From Planctomycetota bacterium (GTDB lineage: Bacteria > Planctomycetota > UBA1135 > JADKAF01): a DNA stretch of 64,000 nt. A program made the position numbers and the translations under genes. Under the pieces are notes generated by a model. The model was not told the origin of the DNA and searched no databases. It was given only the letters and a program-made list of their open reading frames with translations. Of this stretch, positions 7,983 to 16,606 are shown in pieces. The stretch covers positions 1 to 64,000 of the forward strand of contig JAEUHW010000030.1 in NCBI GenBank assembly GCA_016793245.1, read 5' to 3'. Position 1 is the first letter of the stretch. Each line of letters begins with the position of its first letter.

Positions 7983-9755
7983 ATGAAAGTGATGACCCTG
8001 AGCCTCGGCGCGCTGGCGCTGAGCTGCTTCGCCGTCTCGGCCCGCGCGCAGAGCGCCGCCGACTTCGTCCCGCAGAACGCCCTCTTCAGCCTGCACGTGC
8101 CGAATCTCGGCCAGGCCATCGACGGCGTGCGCAATGCCGTCGAGACGGTCTGCGCTCACCCGGCGCTGAACCAGGCGCTGCAGGACGGTCTGCAGGACAT
8201 GAGCCGCGAGATCGGCTTCAACCCGCTGCAGAAGAACACGTGGAAGACGATGGGCATCGACGTCGCGCGCGACGCCGCGGTCTACGTCACGATGCAGCCG
8301 TCCGGTGAGGACATGGAGCCGCTCTTCGGCTTCGCGCTCCCCGTCACCGACGCGAAGGTCCTCCAGGACTTCATCGGCCGCATGGCCGCGCGCGATCGCA
8401 AGATGGAGTGGCGTCCGGTCGAGGGTCTCGAAGGCGCCGTGCAGCCTTGGATCCAATCCTGGGACGGCGAGGGCATGAACGCCGAGGAGATGATCCTCCT
8501 CGTCAAGAACGGCTACGCCGTGCTCTGCGGTTCCGACGACGATGACGCGGTGATCGAGTCGGCGAAGCTCGCCGCTTCGATGGGCAAGGGCCTCAGCTCC
8601 GACGCGGTGTACGGCGAAGCGCTGCAGAGCCTCGGCGCGCGGCAGGGCTACGCCAGCCTGCGCCTGAAGGCGCTGCTCGAATCGCTGCGCCAGAAGAACG
8701 CGGCGAAGGCCGCCGAATGGCGCAAGAAGGCCGAGGAAGCGGGCGATGACGGCGCCTGGATGAAGGACGTCGCCGAGTCGATGGAGCGCGAAGGCGCTCA
8801 GATAAACATGGTCGCCGACCTCATGAAGGGCTTCGGCGACAACTTCGTGATGGGCGCCTCGGCCGACGAGACCGGTGTGCGGCTCGGCACGTGGATGAAG
8901 GGCACCAGCGTCGCCGAGGCGATGAAGCCGCGCGCGACCCACCCGGCGCTGAACGCGCTGATCCAACCCAACGCGATGGCGGCCCTGCGCTACGCGATGA
9001 ACCCGAACCTGCTCGAGGAGCTCTTCCTCGGCCTGCCCGCCGAGATGAAGGACGAGATGGACCTCGAGGAAGCCGAAGCGGGCCTCGAGATGGTGAACGG
9101 CATGCTCGGCATCGACCTCGTGCAGGACGTGTGGCGCCAGTGGAGCGGCCGCCTGCAGCTCTCGATGGCCGCGCCGGAGGAAGCGTTCCAGCAGCGCATC
9201 GTCGACGCGATCCTCGAGGGCGACATGAACGAGCAGGCCGCGATGGAGCTCGCCTCGATGGCGGACTTCACGATCGCGCTCGAGTTCGTCGACGCGAAGG
9301 GCGCCGCGACGGCGGTGGAGACCGGCCTCTCGCTCCTCGGCGAGAGCGCGCCCGTCCTCGTCGAAGCGAAGGAGATCGCGAACGGCAAGGTGTGGAGCAT
9401 CGGCCCCGACATGGGCGGTGATCCGAAGCCCATCGGCGCCGTCGCCATCGTCCACAACACCCTCGTCGCCGGCACGATGCGCGGCGTCGAAGGCGCGCTC
9501 GCGCGCGTCGGCTCGCAGGCGGCCCTGCAGCTCGCGGATGCCAACGTCGCGAAGAGCCTCGCCGAGCCCAACGCCACGGCGGCCTACCTCGACTTGAAGC
9601 CGATCCACAAGCTGGTGAAGTCGCTGAGCGAGACGATCCAGGAACAGGAGCTCGCGATCGCCGAGGGCGTGCTGATGGCCCTCGACTCGCTGGCCTTCTG
9701 GCAGGGCGCGAAGGGCGACGTCGCGCGCGGCGAAGCGGTGATCCGCTTCCGCTGA
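7983..9755 (+). CDS. Secreted hypothetical protein (DUF3352-like)
   Basis: 590 aa with a clear signal peptide (residues 1-22, cleavage after ARA or AQS). The mature protein is rich in Ala, Glu and Met and has the feel of the alpha/beta surface proteins grouped as DUF3352: repeated VYVTMQPSG-like strands, GFALPVTD and an AAYLDLKPI segment. I see no enzymatic motif. The start is fixed by the signal peptide and by GGAG six nt upstream of the ATG. The same frame stays open far upstream, but that is an antisense shadow of the lipA operon. Monocistronic, ending in a strong hairpin at 9781-9818. Confidence 0.75.
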   Translation: MKVMTLSLGALALSCFAVSARAQSAADFVPQNALFSLHVPNLGQAIDGVRNAVETVCAHPALNQALQDGLQDMSREIGFNPLQKNTWKTMGIDVARDAAVYVTMQPSGEDMEPLFGFALPVTDAKVLQDFIGRMAARDRKMEWRPVEGLEGAVQPWIQSWDGEGMNAEEMILLVKNGYAVLCGSDDDDAVIESAKLAASMGKGLSSDAVYGEALQSLGARQGYASLRLKALLESLRQKNAAKAAEWRKKAEEAGDDGAWMKDVAESMEREGAQINMVADLMKGFGDNFVMGASADETGVRLGTWMKGTSVAEAMKPRATHPALNALIQPNAMAALRYAMNPNLLEELFLGLPAEMKDEMDLEEAEAGLEMVNGMLGIDLVQDVWRQWSGRLQLSMAAPEEAFQQRIVDAILEGDMNEQAAMELASMADFTIALEFVDAKGAATAVETGLSLLGESAPVLVEAKEIANGKVWSIGPDMGGDPKPIGAVAIVHNTLVAGTMRGVEGALARVGSQAALQLADANVAKSLAEPNATAAYLDLKPIHKLVKSLSETIQEQELAIAEGVLMALDSLAFWQGAKGDVARGEAVIRFR

Positions 9756-9780
9756 GCGCGCACGCGCGTTTCCTAACGCC

Positions 9781-9818
9781 ACGAGGGCCGGCGCCTCTCC
9801 GAGGCGGCCGGCCCTCGT
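9781..9818 (+). terminator. Rho-independent-like terminator hairpin
   Basis: An 11-bp outer stem (9781-9791 with 9808-9818) and a 5-bp inner stem (9793-9797 with 9801-9805, loop TCC) sit 26 nt after the stop of the secreted protein. There is no clear T-run, only CGTCGTGT. Confidence 0.7.
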
Positions 9819-9857
9819 CGTGTAAGCGACCTGAAGACCTCGTCGAGCTTAGGTGGG

Positions 9858-10280
9858 ATGCAGAGGGCTCCGAACTTCGATCTACCGACACCGACCTCCC
9901 CGTTCCTCGCCGAGCTCCTCGAAGCTCTGCGCGCTCGACGGAGGTCGCTCTGCCACCAAGGGCTGGCCGAGCTGCACATCCAGCAGCTGCCGAACGAGTG
10001 GTTGAGCGTGAAGTTCCGAGGCCACTATGGATCGACCTCGGGCTTCGCTTTCGGGATCGATGGCGAAGGTTGGGCTGCGTTGTATCTGTGGCATCAAGCG
10101 ACACGACGCTCACGGCGAGACCATCTCCGACTGGAGGATCTTCGGCTGCGCTGCGCCGGTGCGCGCATCGTGGCCGCGCTCGAGGAGACCGCCTCTGCGC
10201 TGTATTGCTTCGCGCGCGGCGAGCTCGATGTGCAGCAGCTCCGCGAGATCTGGGAGCCGTTGAGCCTGCGCGTCGTGTGA
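9858..10280 (+). CDS. Hypothetical protein, 140 aa
   Basis: A plausible small gene between the terminator at 9818 and the next gene. AGGTGGG lies just upstream of the ATG. The protein has a mixed soluble composition with hydrophobic/charged alternation (LAELHIQQLPNEW, GFGIDGEGWAALYLW-like strands, then an amphipathic C-terminal helix), no signal peptide and no recognisable motif. GC is somewhat lower than in its neighbours. The opposite strand has only short Arg/Ser-rich frames. I do not recognise the family. Confidence 0.5.
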   Translation: MQRAPNFDLPTPTSPFLAELLEALRARRRSLCHQGLAELHIQQLPNEWLSVKFRGHYGSTSGFAFGIDGEGWAALYLWHQATRRSRRDHLRLEDLRLRCAGARIVAALEETASALYCFARGELDVQQLREIWEPLSLRVV

Positions 10281-10360
10281 TGCGGACAAGGCGAAGCTTG
10301 CCCGAGGCGAAGGAGAGCGCCTAGAGTGGCGGCGCTCCCTCAGCACCGGCGAGGACACCT

Positions 10361-11992
10361 ATGCCCCGAAATGGAATGCGCATCGCCGCGGCCCTGGCCG
10401 CGATCACCGCGCTCGCGATCCTGCTCCTGGCGCCGGAGCAGGAATCCGGCTCCGCGCTCTCGCGGCCCGCGGATCCCGCGACCGCGAACGGCGCCTCGCC
10501 GGAGTCCGCCGTTCGCGACGCGCGCGAGACACCTGCCGCTGCTCCGGAGCGCTTGCCGGAGATCACGCGCGAGGCGGCACACGTGGAGTTTCACGTCGTC
10601 GGCCCAGGCAGCGTGGAGCTCCGCGACGCTTCGCTGCAGTGGGAGCCGGCGGAGCCCGGGACGCGCGCCGCCGACGCCGCCACGCCGATCGGAACCAGCG
10701 ACGCCACCGGCATCGTGCGCACGCGTTTCCCGCTCGCGCCTCCCGCCGGCCGCGCGCTCCTCGTCGCGAGGCACGTCGGCCACGCGGCGCGCGCGATCGA
10801 CGTCCCGCTAGCCGCGGGCCGCGTCGAGGTGGAGCTCGAGCCCACGGCCGTCGTGCGGATCCGCGCCGAGCGCAGCGATGGAGCTCCCGCGCCGGGAGTC
10901 GCGATCATCCTCTCGCGCAGCCCGGGTTTGATTCTCGATTACCCGCCGGAGCTGCTGGGGCAGCTCGCCGATCCGCGGAGCGCCCACTCGTTCTCCGGCC
11001 GCACCGACGAGAACGGCACGCTCGTCATCCACGGCGCCGCGGCGGGCAGGTATTTCGTCGGCGCCCACACCGACTGCCAGCTCGTGCTCCGCGCGGACCA
11101 GGAGAGCTCAGAGCTCGAAGTGCCGCGCACGGGCGAAGTCGAGTTGCTCTTTCGCGCGGAACCGCTCTACGCCGCCGTCGCGACCTTCGCCGGCGACGAG
11201 ATCCGGCAGATGTCGCTCGAGGAGTTCGTGAGCGACGTCCCTTGGCAACACCTGATCTTTCCACAGCTCGAGCGCTGTCGGCTCGCCTTGCTCGCGCGCT
11301 TCCCTCGGGCCCTCGTGATCGCGGTCACCGCGGCCGAAGCCCACGAGATCGGCTTCGTGAAGCGCCTCGACGTGCAGCTCGCGCGCGCGGGCGAGCACAC
11401 GCTCGACGTGCCGCTGCGCCTCGCGTGCGAGATCGAAGCTCCGCTGGTGCTCGAGCTCGCGCCCGAGAGCGGCAAGCCCGTCCCGCTGGGCCGCTTGCGC
11501 TACCGTATCCTCGATCGCGCGGAGCGCGAGCTCGAAGGCGTCACGCTCCGGCTCGTGGGTGGAAGAGAGTCGAGCTTCGGAGCGACGGTGACGATCAACC
11601 GGGAGCAAGAAGTTCCTGCCGGGCGCTACGAGCATCCCTATCTGCCGCTGCAGCCGTGGCTCCAGGATCGCCTGCCGAGGACGCGCTTCGAGGTAGCGGA
11701 GGGAGGCACGAAGGAAGTCGTGGAGCGACTGCCCGAAGCAGCGATGCCGCTGCGCTTGCAGCTCACGCGCGGCGATGGCGCCCCGATCCGGGGCGCCCGG
11801 ATCGTCCTGCGCTGCCAGAGCGGCTATCGCGCCGAGATCCCAGCGGGCGGCAAGCCCGTGCTCGTCTGGCTGCCACGTGGATCGATCGAGGGAACCATCG
11901 CGTGTCCCGGCTGCGCGCCGGCGTCGTTCACCGTCGAGGCCGCGGAGCAGGGTGATCCCGCGCCGCTCACGGTGCTCCTCCAGCCCCGCTGA
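10361..11992 (+). CDS. Membrane-anchored prealbumin-like-domain protein
   Basis: 543 aa. An N-terminal hydrophobic segment (about 6-24) acts as signal anchor, followed by an Ala/Pro/Glu-rich linker to about residue 70. Beta-rich domains follow, with the DENGTLVIHGAAAGRYFVGA type of sequence seen in carboxypeptidase-regulatory-like/SpaA-type folds (about 150-260). A C-terminal GAPIRGARIVLR segment resembles another such domain. Likely an envelope protein of unknown function. It is a smaller relative in style of the 892-aa protein at 31280-33958. GAGGA lies six nt before the ATG. Confidence 0.7.
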   Translation: MPRNGMRIAAALAAITALAILLLAPEQESGSALSRPADPATANGASPESAVRDARETPAAAPERLPEITREAAHVEFHVVGPGSVELRDASLQWEPAEPGTRAADAATPIGTSDATGIVRTRFPLAPPAGRALLVARHVGHAARAIDVPLAAGRVEVELEPTAVVRIRAERSDGAPAPGVAIILSRSPGLILDYPPELLGQLADPRSAHSFSGRTDENGTLVIHGAAAGRYFVGAHTDCQLVLRADQESSELEVPRTGEVELLFRAEPLYAAVATFAGDEIRQMSLEEFVSDVPWQHLIFPQLERCRLALLARFPRALVIAVTAAEAHEIGFVKRLDVQLARAGEHTLDVPLRLACEIEAPLVLELAPESGKPVPLGRLRYRILDRAERELEGVTLRLVGGRESSFGATVTINREQEVPAGRYEHPYLPLQPWLQDRLPRTRFEVAEGGTKEVVERLPEAAMPLRLQLTRGDGAPIRGARIVLRCQSGYRAEIPAGGKPVLVWLPRGSIEGTIACPGCAPASFTVEAAEQGDPAPLTVLLQPR

Positions 11993-12094
11993 ACTCACGG
12001 GCGGACGAGAGAGCCGCTTTGCGCTCGATCGATGGTCGACCGCTCCGTACTTCCTCGGCACACTGTCCGCAACTCCGCGACGAGCACCGAAGCG

Positions 12095-14155
12095 ATGCGC
12101 CGATCCACCGCCCTCCTAGCCCTCCCCTCCCTCGCGTTCCTCCTCGCCCCGCTCGGCGCCCAAGAGCGGCTGACCCCCGAGCTCCTCTGGAAGCTCGGGC
12201 GCGTGACCGCTCCGCGCGTCTCTCCCGACGGCGCGCATCTCGTCTACGAGATCACGCGCTACGACATCCCCGCCAACAAGGGGAACTCGGACCTCTGGTT
12301 GCAGCGCGTCGACGGCAGCGGGGCGAAGCAGCTCACGAGCTTCGAGGGCTACGACGGCGGTGCGAAGTGGGCGCCCGACGGGCGCATCGGCTTCCTCTCG
12401 ACGCGCTCGGGCTCGATGCAGGTGTGGGTGATCGACCCGCGCGGCGGCGAGGCGCAGCGTCTCACCGACGTGAAGGAAGGCGTCGCGAACTTCGCCTGGA
12501 GCCCCGACGGGAAGCGCCTCTCGTACACGCTGCAGGTGCGCCTCGACCCCGAGATCTCGTCGATCTACGCGGACCTGCCGAAGGCCGACGCGAAGATCAT
12601 CGACGATCTGCTCTACCGTCACTGGGACCAGTGGAAGGACGGCACCTACAGCCACCTGCACGTGCAGGACGCGGTGCTGGGTGCGAAGCCCGTCGACCTG
12701 ATGGCCGGCGAGCGCGTCGACACGCCGCTCGTGCCCTTCGGCGGCGACTCGCAGATCGCGTGGAGCCCCGACGGGCAGCATCTCGTCTACAGCGCGAAGA
12801 AGGTCGAGAACCCCGCGCGCTCCACCGACTCCGATCTCTACTTGGTCTCGGTGAAGGGCGGCGAAGCACGCTGCTTGACCGACGGCATGGACGGCTTCGA
12901 TCGCGAGCCGCGCTGGTCGCCCGACGGGCGCTTCGTCGCGTTCCACTCGATGCAGCGCGCGGGCTTCGAGGCCGACCGCGAGCGCTTGATGCTGTGGGAG
13001 AAGGAGAGCGGCCAGATCCGCGAGCTCTCGGGCGCGCTCGATGCGTGGATCGAGGACATGGTGTGGGCGCCGGACTCCTCACGCCTCTACGTGACGGCGG
13101 GTGTCACCGGCACGGTGCAGTGCTTCGAGATCGACCTCGCCGGCGCGGTGCGTCCGGTGACGCAGGGCCGACACAACCTCGGCGGGCTCGCGGTGACGCC
13201 CGATGGCGCGACGCTCTTCGCGCTGCGCCAGTCGCACGAGCGCGCGGCCGAGATCGTGCGCTTCGCGGCGAAGGGCAGCGCGATCGAGGCCGTGACGCAT
13301 GTGAACGACGAGGCCTTCGCGAAGCTCAAGCTCCCCAGCGTGGAAGAGCGCTGGGTCGAAGCCACCGACGGCAAGAAGATCCACTGCTGGGTGATCAAGC
13401 CGCCCGATTTCGACCCGACGAAGAAGTACCCGCTGCTGCTCTACTGCCAGGGCGGGCCGCAGAGCATGGTCTCGCAGTTCTTCTCCGCGCGCTGGAACTT
13501 CCACTTGATGGCCGCGAACGGCTACGTCGTGGTCGCTCCGAATCGCCGCGGCCTGCCCGGCTTCGGCCAGAAGTGGAACGACCAGATCTCGCTCGACTGG
13601 GGCGGTCAGGCGATGCAGGACTACCTCTCGGCGACCGATGCGCTGCGCGCGGAGCCCTGGATCGATCGCGCGCGCTGCGCGGCGGTGGGCGCCAGCTTCG
13701 GCGGCTACTCGGTCTACTGGCTGATGGGCCATGACGAGCAGGACCGCTTCGCCGCGATGATCGCGCACTGCGGCGTGTTCAACCTGGAGAGCATGTATGG
13801 CGTCACCGAGGAGCTCTGGTTCGTCGACTGGGACCTCGGCGGCCCGTACTGGCAGAACGAAGCGAACCAGCAGCGCTTCGATGCCTTCTCGCCCCACAAG
13901 TTCCTCCGCAATTGGGATACACCGCTGCTCGTGATCCACGGCGAGAAGGACTTCCGCGTGCCGGTGGGCGAAGGCATGCAGGCCTTCACCGCGGCGAAGC
14001 TGCAGGGCATCCCCGCGCGCTTCCTCTACTTCCCGAACGAAGGCCACTGGGTCAGCGGCTGCCAGAACGGGATCCTCTGGCAGCGCGTGTTCTTCGATTG
14101 GCTCGAGCGCCACTGCAAGAGCAAGGGCGGCAACGGCAAGCCCAGCAAGAGCTGA
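12095..14155 (+). CDS. Secreted S9 family prolyl oligopeptidase-type peptidase
   Basis: 686 aa. A signal peptide (about 1-22, ending LGAQ) precedes a beta-propeller of PD40/WD40-like repeats (about 25-400, with recurrent WSPDGQ, WAPDG and RWSPDGRF units). A C-terminal alpha/beta-hydrolase domain follows. The catalytic triad is visible: Ser534 in GASFGGY, Asp619 in HGEKDFRVP and His651 in NEGHWV. Such enzymes cleave short peptides after proline or from acylated N termini; export suggests nutrient peptide processing. The start at 12095 gives a clean signal peptide; an in-frame ATG at 12032 would add 21 non-signal residues. Confidence 0.93.
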   Translation: MRRSTALLALPSLAFLLAPLGAQERLTPELLWKLGRVTAPRVSPDGAHLVYEITRYDIPANKGNSDLWLQRVDGSGAKQLTSFEGYDGGAKWAPDGRIGFLSTRSGSMQVWVIDPRGGEAQRLTDVKEGVANFAWSPDGKRLSYTLQVRLDPEISSIYADLPKADAKIIDDLLYRHWDQWKDGTYSHLHVQDAVLGAKPVDLMAGERVDTPLVPFGGDSQIAWSPDGQHLVYSAKKVENPARSTDSDLYLVSVKGGEARCLTDGMDGFDREPRWSPDGRFVAFHSMQRAGFEADRERLMLWEKESGQIRELSGALDAWIEDMVWAPDSSRLYVTAGVTGTVQCFEIDLAGAVRPVTQGRHNLGGLAVTPDGATLFALRQSHERAAEIVRFAAKGSAIEAVTHVNDEAFAKLKLPSVEERWVEATDGKKIHCWVIKPPDFDPTKKYPLLLYCQGGPQSMVSQFFSARWNFHLMAANGYVVVAPNRRGLPGFGQKWNDQISLDWGGQAMQDYLSATDALRAEPWIDRARCAAVGASFGGYSVYWLMGHDEQDRFAAMIAHCGVFNLESMYGVTEELWFVDWDLGGPYWQNEANQQRFDAFSPHKFLRNWDTPLLVIHGEKDFRVPVGEGMQAFTAAKLQGIPARFLYFPNEGHWVSGCQNGILWQRVFFDWLERHCKSKGGNGKPSKS

Positions 14156-14163
14156 GCTCCGCG

Positions 14164-14388
14164 ATGCGCGCGCATGACGTCGAGTGGGACGCGGGCGAGA
14201 TGGGCTGCGGCGAGCTCGTGGTCGAGCTGAAGCTCAAGTTCCGCGAGCTCGCGCCGCGCACCGTGCTCCGTCTGCGCGCGCTGGACAGCGGCGCGCTCGA
14301 GGACATCCCGGCGTGGTGCGGCCTGACCGGGCACAAGCTGCTCGAGGCCGCACATCCGCTCTACTGGATCCAACGCAAAGACAGCTGA
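14164..14388 (+). CDS. TusA-like sulfurtransferase-fold protein (CG variant)
   Basis: 74 aa matching the TusA/SirA/YedF fold: an N-terminal strand WDAGEMGC, a helix, PRTVLRLRALDSGALEDIPAWC, and a C-terminal IQRK strand. Cys15 occupies the position of the persulfide-carrying Cys of TusA, but the classical CPxP is CGEL. A second Cys (Cys52, PAWC) is shared with the TusA domain of the 14902-16389 protein. TusA proteins relay persulfide sulfur between partners. It starts eight nt after the S9 peptidase stop, 19 nt before the DsrE-like gene. The loss of both motif prolines makes the chemistry uncertain. Confidence 0.75.
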   Translation: MRAHDVEWDAGEMGCGELVVELKLKFRELAPRTVLRLRALDSGALEDIPAWCGLTGHKLLEAAHPLYWIQRKDS

Positions 14389-14407
14389 TCAAGAAGGACC
14401 GACCGCG

Positions 14408-14767
14408 ATGGGCAAGTTCTGCGTCTCCCTCACCTCCGCGAAGAACGACCGCGACAAGGCCACCGTCGGCTTCGTGGTCGCGAACGCCGCCGTCGGCTCC
14501 GATCAGGAGACGATGGTGTTCCTCAGCACCGAAGGTGTCCGCCTCGCCGAGCGCGGCTACGCCGACGACATCCGCGAGGAGGGCTTCGCCCCGCTCGCGG
14601 AGCTGATGGCGAAGTTCACCGCCGCGGGCGGCAAGATCTTCGTGTGCTCTCCGTGCTTCAAGAAGCGCGGCCTCGACGAGACGAAGCTCGTCCCCGGCGC
14701 GACCATCGTCGGCGGTGCGAAGCTCGTCGAGTTTCTGGCCGGCGGCTCCCCCTGCGTCACCTACTGA
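14408..14767 (+). CDS. DsrE family protein
   Basis: 119 aa. DsrE/TusD-type fold with the late Cys pair VCSPCFKKRG (Cys80 and Cys83) in the position of the active Cys of the family, then GATIVGGAKLVEFL. DsrE-type proteins usually accept or pass on sulfur together with TusA partners. It lies between a free TusA-like protein and a TusA-containing fusion, which supports a shared sulfur-relay role. Ends seven nt before a 37-nt palindrome. Confidence 0.85.
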   Translation: MGKFCVSLTSAKNDRDKATVGFVVANAAVGSDQETMVFLSTEGVRLAERGYADDIREEGFAPLAELMAKFTAAGGKIFVCSPCFKKRGLDETKLVPGATIVGGAKLVEFLAGGSPCVTY

Positions 14768-14773
14768 CCGCCG

Positions 14774-14810
14774 TTGCACAGTAAAGGTGCCAGGCACCTC
14801 TACTGTGCAA
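14774..14810. repeat. GGTGCCAGGCACC palindrome, copy 1
   Basis: A 37-nt inverted repeat with arms TTGCACAGTA...TACTGTGCAA around the core AAGGTGCC-A-GGCACCTC, one arm mismatch. It lies seven nt after the DsrE stop. Same core as copies at 14838, 23969 and 59371. A potential terminator or mobile REP-type element; no associated transposase is in the window. Confidence 0.9.
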
Positions 14811-14822
14811 TGACCCGTGGTT

Positions 14823-14840
14823 CAACGGCTGACGCCGTTG
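14823..14840. repeat. Short hairpin with CTGACG loop
   Basis: Stem CAACGG/CCGTTG around the loop CTGACG. Reverse complement of the core of the palindrome at 24-55. It lies between two GGTGCC-type palindromes and shares its last three bases with the second. Confidence 0.6.
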
Positions 14841-14874
14841 CACAGTAAAGGTGCCTGGCACCTTTACTGTGCAA
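14838..14874. repeat. GGTGCCTGGCACC palindrome, copy 2
   Basis: A perfect 37-nt inverted repeat around a central T, with TTGCACAGTAAA arms identical to copy 1. It ends 27 nt before the start of the TusA-MetE fusion gene, so it lies in that gene's leader. Confidence 0.92.
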
Positions 14875-14901
14875 TGGAATCCGAGCGGTGACGGAGTGGC
14901 G

Positions 14902-16389
14902 ATGAGCGCGGAGCGAGGAGCGGCGGCGAGCTTCGACGGCGGGGAGCTCGATTGCGGAAGCGGGCTGTTGCTGCTGATCCGTCAGCACATCGATCCGCTC
15001 GCGCCCGGCGAGGTGCTCGAGCTCTTCTCGAGCGAGCCGTCGGTGAGCGAGGACCTGCCCGCGTGGTGCCGCCTCACCGGGAACGAGCTGCTGCGACACG
15101 AGAAGCACGGCGCGCGTCTCCGCTTCCTCATCGCGAAAGGCGGAGCGACTCGCCCCGTGGCGTCGCCCGCTCTTGCACCGCGCGCAAGCGCACGGACCGC
15201 GCTCGCGCTGCCGCCGCTCGCGGTCGGTGGGATCGGCTCGTGGCCGCGTCCGGCGTGGCTGCTGGAAGCGCTCGCTGCGCGGCTCGAAGGGCGGATGAAC
15301 GACGCCGAGTTCGAAGCGCGCGCGCAGGACGCGGTCGAGCTCTGCCACGCCGCGCAGGTCCGCGCCGGCGTCGACTTCGTCACCGACGGCGAGCAGCGCC
15401 GCGATGCCTACGCGAGCTTCGTCGGCGCGCACCTCGACGGCTGCCGCTTGATCCCGCTCGTCGACCTGCTGCCCTACGTCGATGACCCGCAGCACTTCGC
15501 GGCCGAGCTCGCCGCTCTCGACATCCGCGCGCAGGAGGTGCGCCATCCCGCGGTGTTCGGCCCGCTCGCCCGCCGCGAGCCGTTGGCCCTCCGCGAAGCC
15601 GAGCATCTGCGCACACTCGGCGAACGACCGATCAAGGTCGCGCTGCCCGGACCGTATCTGCTGACGCGCACGATGTGGCTCGAGTGCGTGAGCGAGCGCG
15701 CCTATGCGACGCGCGAAGCCCTCGCGCGCGACGTGGTGCGCGTGCTCCGAGAGGAGCTCACCGACCTCCTCGCGGCCGGCGTCGCGCTGGTGCAGCTCGA
15801 CGAACCCGTGCTCACCGAAGTCGTGCACGGCGTACCGGCCGAAGCCGCGCGCGCGCAGCGCAGCTTCATGTGCGGCGCGCTCGGCGCGAAGCTCGACGTC
15901 GCGAACGAGCTCGCTTTCGCCGAGCAGCTCCTCGCGGAGGTCGCGCGCGGGTTCCCGAGAGAACGCTTGGCGCTGCACGTCTGCCGCGGCAACTGGTCCG
16001 CCGACGAGTCGGTGGCGCTCCGCGGCAGCTACGCGCCGCTGCGCGAGCTCCTCTTCCGCGCGCCCGTGGGCACGCTCTTCCTCGAACTCTGCACGCCCCG
16101 CGTCGGCGAGCGCGAGCTCCTGCTCGAGCTCCCCTCCGACAAGTGCCTCGGCATCGGCGTCGTGAACCCGAAGGTCCCGCGCGTCGAGTCGCTCGCCGAG
16201 ATCCGCGCGCTGGCCGAGCCGTTCCTCGCCCGCCTCGGCGCCGATCGCGTACGGCTCACGCCCGATTGCGGCTTCGCGACCTTCGCCGGGAACCCGCTCG
16301 CCTCCGCACGCATGGCCGAGGCCAAGCTCGCGGCGATCGCCGCCGCCGCGAGCGAGCTGCGCGGAACGACGGGAGGCGGGCTCAACTGA
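14902..16389 (+). CDS. TusA-like domain fused to cobalamin-independent methionine synthase core (MetE C-terminal-like)
   Basis: 495 aa in two parts. Residues 1-80 are a TusA-like domain with Cys18 (DCGSG in place of CPxP) and Cys56 (PAWC), very close in pattern to the free protein at 14164. Residues about 110-490 are a TIM-barrel of the MetE C-terminal family, with probable zinc ligands His359 and Cys361 (HVCRGN), Glu395 (FLELC) and Cys456 (PDCGF). It lacks the MetE N-terminal half that holds methyl-folate, so the methyl donor or substrate may differ, as in core-MetE proteins. It could make methionine from homocysteine, or transfer an alkyl group from another thiol. An in-frame ATG at 14851 lies inside the palindrome and is rejected. 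Confidence 0.85.
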   Translation: MSAERGAAASFDGGELDCGSGLLLLIRQHIDPLAPGEVLELFSSEPSVSEDLPAWCRLTGNELLRHEKHGARLRFLIAKGGATRPVASPALAPRASARTALALPPLAVGGIGSWPRPAWLLEALAARLEGRMNDAEFEARAQDAVELCHAAQVRAGVDFVTDGEQRRDAYASFVGAHLDGCRLIPLVDLLPYVDDPQHFAAELAALDIRAQEVRHPAVFGPLARREPLALREAEHLRTLGERPIKVALPGPYLLTRTMWLECVSERAYATREALARDVVRVLREELTDLLAAGVALVQLDEPVLTEVVHGVPAEAARAQRSFMCGALGAKLDVANELAFAEQLLAEVARGFPRERLALHVCRGNWSADESVALRGSYAPLRELLFRAPVGTLFLELCTPRVGERELLLELPSDKCLGIGVVNPKVPRVESLAEIRALAEPFLARLGADRVRLTPDCGFATFAGNPLASARMAEAKLAAIAAAASELRGTTGGGLN

Positions 16390-16606
16390 GGCGGCTCGCC
16401 CGGCCTCCGGCCAGCGCGACGATTCAAGGTGCAGGCCGATTGCACTTTCGACCTGCTCATATCTGCGTCGAGGGACGCTCGCGGGCGCCGGCGGAAGAAA
16501 GGCCCCTCGGCGACGACGGCCCCCTCTGCCGAAGGGAGCTTCCGTTCCAGGGGGCGCGACAAGCAGCGCCTCCGCATCCGCGGATCCCCGCGGCGAGGAG
16601 CGCCTC

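Noticed and set aside
5394-9755. Single 1453-aa open frame on the plus strand
   Set aside because: Its first 860 residues are antisense to the E1-alpha and lipA genes and Arg/His-rich. Only the part from 7983, with signal peptide and Shine-Dalgarno, is real.
7596-9782. 728-aa minus-strand frame opposite the secreted protein
   Set aside because: His/Arg/Leu-rich antisense shadow with no domain; the plus strand has signal peptide and ribosome-binding site.
14851-14901. N-terminal extension MPGTFTVQ of the TusA-MetE protein
   Set aside because: The same eight residues appear in open frames starting in other palindrome copies (23992 on the minus strand and 59384). They are simply the translation of the GGTGCC palindrome and not part of a protein.
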